From: Erwinia sp. 198
GTDB lineage: Bacteria; Pseudomonadota; Gammaproteobacteria; Enterobacterales; Enterobacteriaceae
Direction of reading: 5' to 3'
Assembly (NCBI RefSeq): GCF_003937915.1
Contig: NZ_RHUM01000011.1
Span: 62,001-126,000, forward strand
DNA: 64,000 nt
Position 1 is the stretch's first letter, and each line of letters begins with the position of its first letter. The notes beneath the pieces are model-generated. The model had not been told where the DNA came from. It did not search any database and saw nothing but the letters and a program-made list of their open reading frames with translations. This document shows, piece by piece, positions 58,145 through 64,000 of this stretch. A program made the translations under genes and the position numbers.

Positions 58145-59203
58145 GCCCGTCATTTGCCGCGCACCTGCCCGCTTCGCTAACCATTTAGCTAAAAGCGGCC
58201 CGGTAAGCAGCACCACCATAAAACGCCCGGTTTGCATGGCCATAACAAAGGAAAGATCGACATGGCTGGACGCGGCAATAATGGCTACGGAGTCGGCGCC
58301 GCCGGGACTGGTTGCCAGGTAAGCGGTTAAAGGATCGATACCGGCGAAACGTACCAGTAAAAAAGCCAGCCCGCAGCAAACGGCCACCAGGCTAAATATC
58401 GCCAGCAGCAGACGCGGCAGCGCCTTCGCCGCATAGATAAGGATAGCGCGATTGAAGCGCAGACCGATGCTCCAGCCAATCAAAGCATATGCCGTCATCA
58501 GTAAAACAGGCGGTAATTCCAGTTTTACCCAGTGGGTATTTTGCACCAGTAATCCGCCAGCCAGCGAAATTAATAAAGCGCCCGCTGGCAGTTTTAACAG
58601 GCGGCTAATTCCCACGCAGGCCGCAATCACTAATAAAGTGGCGCCGAACGCGGGCCATTCCACTGGTTGAATAATGGTAAACGCTGAACCTGATGACGCT
58701 GTTGGCGAAGGCGCCCAGATACGTGCGATCAAGGTAGCCAGCACCGCGACAATAACCACACGCAGATATTGCATAAAAGCGACCAGCCGCACATCGGCAT
58801 CATAATTTTCCGCCATCAGCGTCATTGCTGCAGCGGCGCCGGGCGACGATCCCCATATTGCCGTTGATCCTGGCAACACCTGCCAGCGGGTTAACAGCCA
58901 TCCCGACAACGCGCTGGCGATAATAACGGAGAAAATAGTCGCGCCGAACAGCGGCCAGTTTGCGGCTATTTCTGTAAATATTGAGGGCGGCATGGCGCGG
59001 GCGATCATACACCCCACCACGCCCTGCGCTAAATAAAAAAGCGGTCTGGCAATGATCACCGGTTTATCGCGAGCGGCAAAGACAATCGCCACCAGCATGG
59101 GGCCAAGCAGCAGCGCGGCCGGCAGCCGTAGCTGCTCAAGAAGGCTTACGACAAGCGCAGACAACAAAATCAGAGCGGGCCAGCGAAAAAAAGAGGCGTG
59201 CAT
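58127..59203 (-). CDS. abrB: AbrB-family inner-membrane protein
   Basis: The 358-residue protein is made of about ten hydrophobic helices with the AbrB (PF05145) signatures LPAALLLGPMLVAIVFA, WGSSPGAAAAMTLMAENYGAD-type segment (short form SSPGAAAAMTLM) and LATSPGGADSVAIIAAS. E. coli AbrB is a putative regulator of aidB, but the family resembles transporters; function is uncertain. It is convergent with betT across a terminator. Confidence 0.85.
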   Translation of the reverse strand: MHASFFRWPALILLSALVVSLLEQLRLPAALLLGPMLVAIVFAARDKPVIIARPLFYLAQGVVGCMIARAMPPSIFTEIAANWPLFGATIFSVIIASALSGWLLTRWQVLPGSTAIWGSSPGAAAAMTLMAENYDADVRLVAFMQYLRVVIVAVLATLIARIWAPSPTASSGSAFTIIQPVEWPAFGATLLVIAACVGISRLLKLPAGALLISLAGGLLVQNTHWVKLELPPVLLMTAYALIGWSIGLRFNRAILIYAAKALPRLLLAIFSLVAVCCGLAFLLVRFAGIDPLTAYLATSPGGADSVAIIAASSHVDLSFVMAMQTGRFMVVLLTGPLLAKWLAKRAGARQMTGKKKPD

Positions 59204-59904
59204 TAATTTATCCTGCTGAAACAGATAATTTTATCCTGGCACATCAAAACAAACCCTACCAGCACCGCTGGTTATTACCTGCGCGGCCTATAAAGCTTTA
59301 ATCCTTTGTTTTAAAGCTACGGGGTAGCTGCGTGTAATAGCGGACTTAACGCAACCTTTAAACGCATGGCTAATAGTATGTTGTAACTACAAAGATAAGT
59401 AGAATGGACGAATTTGGCGATAAATAGGGAAACGCGCAGGGCGAACCAGGCCAGTTTTGTATCCTGATATTTTTATCTTTGCCGCTTTCATTATAAGCGA
59501 CTGCTTTACTCATTTTACCTGGCGACAGAGTTCAGAGCCGTGCAACATAACGGGTAGATAAACAAGCCTGCTGACAGCTTGCAAAAATTTCTTACGATGT
59601 CGTTACAGCAGATTAAATCCGCTCTCTTTCCCCGTGCGCGCCGACGCTGTAATTGTAGTCTTGTTTGATAAGCCTGACGTGCCTTTTTATTGTCACACTT
59701 CTGTATGGCGTTAAGAATTTTCCCATTCATAAAAAAATATAGCGTCATTCTGCCGGTGCTATTTTGTAAAAATATGGAAAAGTCGCGCAATTAAGGATTT
59801 TTTTTGAGATTTAGTGTTTTTAACTGCGGCAATTCTATGTACACTGTCCTACGATACATACACCGATTATGTTTTTTAACTAACTTAACGCTACGGATTC
59901 CTTT
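59204..59904. other. AT-rich gap upstream of the hns-like gene, with a Ter site
   Basis: About 700 bp with no convincing gene; a 91-codon minus-strand frame (59515-59790) has no ribosome-binding site or recognisable content. The left part holds the AbrB promoter and a Ter site at 59371. The right part is AT-rich, as expected upstream of an autoregulated H-NS gene, and must hold its promoter. Confidence 0.6.
59371..59393 (+). other. ter: Replication termination (Ter) site 1
   Basis: The core GTATGTTGTAACTA (59376-59389) is identical to that of E. coli TerA/TerB. It is in the same orientation as the site before tus. By the E. coli rule, Tus bound here would stop forks moving left to right. The flanks differ at several positions, so strength may be lower than the second site. 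Confidence 0.85.
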
Positions 59905-60306
59905 ATGAGCGAAACTCTGAAAGTACTAAATAACATTCGAACTCTTCGTGCACAGGCTCGTGAAGTTTCTTTATCTGAACTGGAAGAGATGCTGGAAAAA
60001 CTCGAAGCAGTTGTTAACGAACGTCGTGATGCAGAAGCGGCTATCGCTTCTGAAATCAAAGAAAAAGAAGAGAAGCTGGCGAAATATCGTCAGATGCTTC
60101 TGGACGACGGTATCGATTTAAGCGAGCTGACCGCAGCTGAAACTAATTCAGGTAAATCTCGCGCCAAGCGCGCACCACGTCCTGCTAAATATCAATATAC
60201 CGATGAAAATGGCGAAACCAAATCATGGACCGGCCAGGGCCGTACGCCAGCAGTGATTAAGCAGGCGCTGGATCAGGGTAAAAAGCTGGAAGATTTTCTG
60301 ATTTAA
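59905..60306 (+). CDS. hns: H-NS/StpA-family nucleoid protein
   Basis: The 133-residue protein has the H-NS N-terminal oligomerisation helices ([30 protein letters not shown], then a coiled coil to KLAKYRQ) and the C-terminal DNA-binding domain ([31 protein letters not shown]) with the AT-hook-like GQGRTP motif. E. coli H-NS has 137 residues. The gene is not beside galU/tdk as E. coli hns is; it lies between two Ter sites, so it may be a paralogue (StpA-like). It silences AT-rich DNA. A strong terminator follows. Confidence 0.9.
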   Translation: MSETLKVLNNIRTLRAQAREVSLSELEEMLEKLEAVVNERRDAEAAIASEIKEKEEKLAKYRQMLLDDGIDLSELTAAETNSGKSRAKRAPRPAKYQYTDENGETKSWTGQGRTPAVIKQALDQGKKLEDFLI

Positions 60307-60313
60307 ATCTTCA

Positions 60314-60347
60314 GCCACGCTGATCGTTCAGCGTGGCAGCTTTTATT
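60314..60347 (+). terminator. Rho-independent terminator of the hns-like gene
   Basis: GCCACGCTGA and TCAGCGTGGC form a perfect 10-bp stem around TCGT, then AGCTTTTATT. Confidence 0.92.
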
Positions 60348-60409
60348 CCCTTTCCAGCCGGTTTCTTTATTCCCTCGCTTGCGTAGTCAATCTTTGATCT
60401 CTACCATCT

Positions 60410-60432
60410 TATAAGTATGTTGTAACTAAGGA
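60410..60432 (+). other. ter: Replication termination (Ter) site 2, in the tus leader (TerB-like)
   Basis: The core GTATGTTGTAACTA (60415-60428) and the preceding ATAA match E. coli TerB (AATAAGTATGTTGTAACTAAAGT has 23 bp; matching core only quoted). The site ends on the tus Shine-Dalgarno AAGGA (60428-60432), just before the ATG at 60439. In E. coli TerB overlaps the tus promoter and Tus represses its own gene; the same is expected here. It should block forks moving left to right. Confidence 0.93.
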
Positions 60433-60438
60433 CATATG

Positions 60439-61368
60439 ATGAGTCGATACGACGCCGTTGAAAATCTGCACCGCTGCGCCACGGATTTACAGGCCGCTTT
60501 AGGCGAGCTTACGCAGCGGCTTTCGGCGCAGCGCCTGCTGGCCGCCCGCGTGTTTGAACTGCCGCCAATCCAAAAAGGTCAGGAACACGATCCCGTCACG
60601 GAAATCGCCGTCGTGCAGCATCTGGCGCAGCCCGCCTTCGCTATGGCCCTCGCCCACTATGGCCGCCTTTATATGCAGCACCAGTCGGAAACGGTCAGCA
60701 CCAAGGCCGCCGTTCGCCTGCCCGGTGCCATTTGCCTTGAGGCTTCATCGGAACAGGCTGATGCTTTACGACAGCAGGTAGAGACCGTTAATAAACTAAA
60801 AAAACGGCTGGAGGAAATTATTACGGTAGAATCGGGCGTGCCCAGCGAAGATCGTTTTGAATTTGTGCACAGCCATTTGCGGGGGTTAATAACGCTTAAC
60901 GCTTATCGCTCCATCTCTTTACTCGACGCGCCCGATTCCGTGCGTTTCGGCTGGGCAAATAAACATATAATTAAAAACGTTAGCCGCGAAGAGATAGTGG
61001 AAAAACTGAAAAAAAGCCTGCGCTCCGGTCGTGCCATGGCGCCCTGGACGCGCGAACAGTGGGGGGAAAAATTACAGGATGAGATCGCCATGCTTAATTC
61101 CCTGCCCGCTACGGCAAAGCTGAAGATAAAAAGGCCGGTCAAGGTGCAGCCCATTGCCCGCGTATGGAATAAGGAACAGCAAAAACAAACGCAGCTCGCC
61201 TGCCCTTCTCCCTTGCTGGTGCTCTGCCCCGATGCCTTATCCGTCCCTAAGCTGGGTGAATTATTAAATTACGATGCCGGTAAGATCGTGCATCGATTTA
61301 AACCGGAAGCAAAAAAACTCTTTTCGCTGATCCCTCGTTTACACCTTTACAGTGACCGCCTTGCATGA
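60439..61368 (+). CDS. tus: DNA replication terminus-binding protein Tus
   Basis: The 309-residue protein is the same length as E. coli Tus and aligns through it: MSRYDAVENLHR (MARYD...), ITLNAYRSISLL, LRFGWANKHIIKN-type core (RFGWANKHIIKNV), APWTREQWGEKL, AKLKIKRPVKVQPIARVW and ELLNYDAGKIVHRFKP. These are DNA-contact regions. Tus binds Ter sites and stops the replisome from one side. The ATG at 60439 fits the homologue start and AAGGA at 60428; 60436 is also an ATG. fumC lies convergently downstream, as in E. coli. Confidence 0.97.
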   Translation: MSRYDAVENLHRCATDLQAALGELTQRLSAQRLLAARVFELPPIQKGQEHDPVTEIAVVQHLAQPAFAMALAHYGRLYMQHQSETVSTKAAVRLPGAICLEASSEQADALRQQVETVNKLKKRLEEIITVESGVPSEDRFEFVHSHLRGLITLNAYRSISLLDAPDSVRFGWANKHIIKNVSREEIVEKLKKSLRSGRAMAPWTREQWGEKLQDEIAMLNSLPATAKLKIKRPVKVQPIARVWNKEQQKQTQLACPSPLLVLCPDALSVPKLGELLNYDAGKIVHRFKPEAKKLFSLIPRLHLYSDRLA

Positions 61369-61371
61369 AAA

Positions 61372-61398
61372 AAGAGCGGAAACATTTCCGCTCTTATT
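61372..61398. terminator. Bidirectional terminator between tus and fumC
   Basis: AAGAGCGGAA and TTCCGCTCTT form a perfect 10-bp stem around ACAT, with A-run before and ATT after. Confidence 0.88.
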
Positions 61399-61404
61399 CA
61401 ACTA

Positions 61405-62802
61405 TTACGCTTTCATGCTGCCGACCATCTCTTCCGGCCTGACCCAAAGGTCAAACTCTTCTTCCGTCAGATAGCCGAGCTTCAGCGCGGACGCTTTCAG
61501 CGTCAGTCCTTCTTTGTGCGCTTTTTTAGCAATTTCTGCCGCTTTGTCGTAACCAATATGGGTATTCAACGCCGTTACCAGCATCAGCGATTCATTCAGC
61601 AATTGTGAAATACGATCGCGGTTCGGCTCAATGCCTACGGCGCAATGGTGATTAAAGCTGTCCATACCGTCCGCCAGCATCCGCACCGACTGCAGGAAAT
61701 TATGAATAATCATTGGGCGATAAACGTTAAGCTCAAAATTACCGGACGCGCCGCCCATATTGACCGCAACGTCGTTGCCCATCACCTGACAGCAAAGCAT
61801 GGTCATCGCTTCACACTGCGTCGGATTCACTTTACCTGGCATGATAGAGCTGCCCGGTTCGTTTTCCGGGATGGCAATCTCGCCGATACCGCAGCGAGGA
61901 CCGGAAGAGAGCCAGCGCACGTCGTTAGCGATCTTCATTAACGAGGCAGCCAGCCCTTTCAGCGAACCGTGCGCATGTACCAGCGCGTCGCAGGTCGCCA
62001 GCGCTTCAAATTTGTTTGGCGCGGTGACGAAAGGCTGTTTCGTCAGCTCCGCCAGCTCTTTGGCTACGCGTACCGCATATTCCGGGTGCGTATTCAGCCC
62101 GGTACCAACCGCCGTGCCGCCCAGCGCCAGCTCCGCCACGTGCGGAATGCTCTGCTCAATATGCGTCAGATTATGCTTCAGCATGGCTACCCAGCCGGAA
62201 ATCTCCTGGCCCAGCGTCAGCGGCGTGGCGTCCTGAAGATGGGTACGACCGATCTTCACGATGTCCTTGTAGGCCTGTGCTTTTTCATCCAGCGTTTTTT
62301 GCAGCACTTTCAGCTGAGGGATCAGGTGCTCTTTCAGTGCGATAACCGCAGCAACGTGCATGGCGGTAGGAAAAACGTCGTTAGAGCTTTGGCTCTTGTT
62401 AACGTCGTCGTTTGGGTGCACCAGACGCGACATGCCGCGCTCGCCGCCCAGGATCTCGCTGGCGCGGTTGGCCAGGACTTCATTCATATTCATATTGGTC
62501 TGGGTACCGGAACCGGTCTGCCAGATAGCCAGCGGAAACTCGGCTGCGTGCTGGTTAGCCAGAACCTCGTCGGCAGCCTGCACTATCGCCTGCGAGCGCT
62601 CTGCGGGCAGCAGGCCCAGATCGCTGTTCACCTTCGCCGCTGCGCGTTTGGTCAACGCCAGCGCGTGCACCAGTTCAACAGGCATTTTTTCGCTGGAGAT
62701 GCGAAAATGCTCCAGAGAACGCTGCGTCTGCGCGCCCCAAAGTTTATCTGCCGGCACTTCGATGGAACCCATTGAATCTTTTTCAATGCGGTTGGCGGCC
62801 AT
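61405..62802 (-). CDS. fumC: Fumarate hydratase class II (fumarase C)
   Basis: The 465-residue enzyme (E. coli 467 aa) interconverts fumarate and malate in the TCA cycle without an Fe-S cluster. It has [31 protein letters not shown] and the family signature [15 protein letters not shown], whose Ser is catalytic. In E. coli fumA and fumC are adjacent; here fumA and manA are missing and ydgA follows instead. The ATG has GGAGAGA upstream. Confidence 0.97.
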   Translation of the reverse strand: MAANRIEKDSMGSIEVPADKLWGAQTQRSLEHFRISSEKMPVELVHALALTKRAAAKVNSDLGLLPAERSQAIVQAADEVLANQHAAEFPLAIWQTGSGTQTNMNMNEVLANRASEILGGERGMSRLVHPNDDVNKSQSSNDVFPTAMHVAAVIALKEHLIPQLKVLQKTLDEKAQAYKDIVKIGRTHLQDATPLTLGQEISGWVAMLKHNLTHIEQSIPHVAELALGGTAVGTGLNTHPEYAVRVAKELAELTKQPFVTAPNKFEALATCDALVHAHGSLKGLAASLMKIANDVRWLSSGPRCGIGEIAIPENEPGSSIMPGKVNPTQCEAMTMLCCQVMGNDVAVNMGGASGNFELNVYRPMIIHNFLQSVRMLADGMDSFNHHCAVGIEPNRDRISQLLNESLMLVTALNTHIGYDKAAEIAKKAHKEGLTLKASALKLGYLTEEEFDLWVRPEEMVGSMKA

Positions 62803-63167
62803 GTCTCTCTCCTTTACTGGTTATGATGAAACCCAACTTGCCCGTCCGGGCGTTTTGCGCGGGCCATAGTATGACATACAATAATTTAACATTTTGCGAG
62901 CCGGTCGTCCTTATCGCATTTCGCCGCCGTCGAAAATTTCTTTCATATAACACAGAGTTAATACTTTTTTTTCTTTCTGCCTCGCCCGTCAGTATTCTGG
63001 CGGCCTGCCGCGATCTTTTTACATTACGCACGGAAGCCAGATTGCGGCTGACGCCGCGAGCCACAGTTGCTATCATAATTAACCTGTTATACAGAAACGT
63101 TTTTCTTGCCGGATTACGCCGGATGCGATTGTCGGCATCGGTGACTTAAAAAAGGACGATTTTACAG
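62803..63167. promoter_or_regulatory. Divergent promoter region between fumC and ydgA
   Basis: A 365-bp gap without a supported ORF. It contains the symmetric GTATGACATAC (62869-62879), too short to call an operator, and the fumC and ydgA promoters. Confidence 0.4.
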
Positions 63168-64000
63168 ATGAAAAAAACAAAAGTAGCGGTGGGCGTGATT
63201 GTCGCTCTTGGCGTGATTTGGACCGGTACGGCGTGGTTTACCGGTAAACAGCTGGAAAAGAACAGGGATGAACTGGTGCAGGAGGCCAACGCTCGCCTGA
63301 ATGCGCTGGCACCGAACAGCCGCCTGAAGGTAAGCTATCAGGACTGGCAGCGCGGCATTTTCAGCAGCTCGCTACGCCTGGTGGTACAGTCTGACTCACA
63401 GACCGAAGATACTTCGCCGCTGAAGCCGGGCCAGAGCGTGGTATTTGATGAGAAAATCGATCACGGCCCCTTCCCTTTCGCCCAGCTAAAAAAATTCAAT
63501 CTGATCCCCAGCATGGCTTCGGTACATACCCAGCTTGAAAATACCGACGCGGTGAAAAAGCTGTTTGAGATGGCTAAAGGCAAGTCCGCGTTGCAGGCGG
63601 AAACCCGCGTAGGCTACGGCGGCGCGACCGCTTCCGTTATTAAGCTGCTGCCGCTGGACTATACCAATGCCCAGACCGGTGAGCGCTTTGCCTCTAACGG
63701 CGGCACCATCAACCTCAGCGCCGATAAAAAGGGCGATAAGGTCGATTACGACGGCAAGCTGGAAAGCCTGGTGCTGACCATGCGCAATCAGCTTAATATG
63801 CCGGTGATGTTTACCCTGAACGGCCTGACCCTGGACGGCAAAACGCACCTTAACGCCCAGGGCCTGCGCATTGGCGATCAGAAGAGCAGCCTGGATAAGC
63901 TCAGCTCGGCCGTAAACGGCCAGCCCTCTTTTGAACTGCACGGCGTTAAGCTGGACTCCGCTTACGATAGCGTGAACAATCAGGTTTCCGGTACCACCGA
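63168..64000 (+). CDS. ydgA: DUF945 family protein YdgA, 3' end cut by window edge
   Basis: The first 277 codons are present and open to the window end. The N-terminus has a signal anchor (KVAVGVIVALGVIWTGTAWF) then the DUF945 β-repeat region (LKVSYQDWQRGIFSSSLRLVV, DEKIDHGPFPF). It matches E. coli YdgA, an inner-membrane-anchored periplasmic protein of unknown function that lies after manA and fumA/fumC. The start at 63168 follows AAAGGACG. Confidence 0.92.
   Translation, partial: MKKTKVAVGVIVALGVIWTGTAWFTGKQLEKNRDELVQEANARLNALAPNSRLKVSYQDWQRGIFSSSLRLVVQSDSQTEDTSPLKPGQSVVFDEKIDHGPFPFAQLKKFNLIPSMASVHTQLENTDAVKKLFEMAKGKSALQAETRVGYGGATASVIKLLPLDYTNAQTGERFASNGGTINLSADKKGDKVDYDGKLESLVLTMRNQLNMPVMFTLNGLTLDGKTHLNAQGLRIGDQKSSLDKLSSAVNGQPSFELHGVKLDSAYDSVNNQVSGTT

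Noticed and set aside
59515-59790. 91-codon ORF on the minus strand upstream of the hns-like gene
   Set aside because: No ribosome-binding site, odd composition and no recognisable domain; it lies in the AT-rich promoter gap.
62869-62879. GTATGACATAC symmetry before fumC
   Set aside because: Too short to separate from chance and not linked to a known regulator.

Overview
This 64 kb window reads as a chromosomal segment of a gamma-proteobacterium of the order Enterobacterales, close to the replication terminus. Many products (YajD, YtfJ, LacY, EptB, YdfG, YnfA, YnfB, YnfD, YnfK, Mlc, YnfL, YnfM, BetT, Tus, FumC, YdgA) align by eye with the E. coli proteins, and the order ydfG-ynfA-ynfB-ynfD ... 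ynfK-mlc-ynfL-ynfM ... tus-fumC-ydgA follows the E. coli terminus region with other genes spliced in. The metabolic gene mix and the FabV-type enoyl reductase point to a Pantoea/Mixta/Erwinia-like organism (Erwiniaceae); that genus-level placement is inference. I see no rRNA, tRNA, CRISPR array or intact insertion sequence.

Layout. 1-7.5 kb: a truncated short-chain dehydrogenase, then a lac module with a divergent LacI-type repressor, lacZ and lacY and no lacA, followed by a ketopantoate-reductase-like gene. 7.7-12 kb: small envelope and stress genes, namely an unusual ecotin, a decayed ORF, a YgiW-type OB-fold protein, a haem-binding GlcG/HbpS-like protein behind a 30-codon coupled ORF, yajD and ytfJ. 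12-21.8 kb: LysR regulator/old yellow enzyme pair, D-serine dehydratase, a FUSC transporter, AraC regulator, DUF2000, cupin, GT17 glycosyltransferase and an unknown gene. 22.4-27.3 kb: the 1,3-diaminopropane genes dat-ddc, a Ner/Nlp-like regulator, and an AT-rich tandem pair of PAS-LuxR regulators behind a 16-bp start-stop repeat array. 27.3-35.1 kb: fabV, eptB, glutamate dehydrogenase, digH, a wrecked amiD, an unknown gene and yeaL.

35.2-46.8 kb carries purine catabolism: guaD-xdhA-xdhB-xdhC is a tightly overlapping operon (guanine to xanthine to urate) with two PurR-like sites upstream, and the FAD urate hydroxylase hpxO lies 3.7 kb away, divergent from a racemase-family gene. Between them are dcp, a LysR regulator and phenolic acid decarboxylase. 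47-55.7 kb: the ydf/ynf block, an efflux pump, ynfK, mlc, ynfL/ynfM and msrA. 55.8-64 kb: betT behind a BetI-like operator, an AbrB-type membrane protein, an hns-like gene flanked by two Ter sites in the same orientation, tus, fumC and the start of ydgA.

The best leads are the start-stop repeat leader in front of the PAS-LuxR pair, the ecotin with an Arg P1 residue and a possible lipid anchor, the Ter-hns-Ter-tus arrangement, the paired PurR-like operators over the purine operon, and amiD caught with its catalytic middle deleted.
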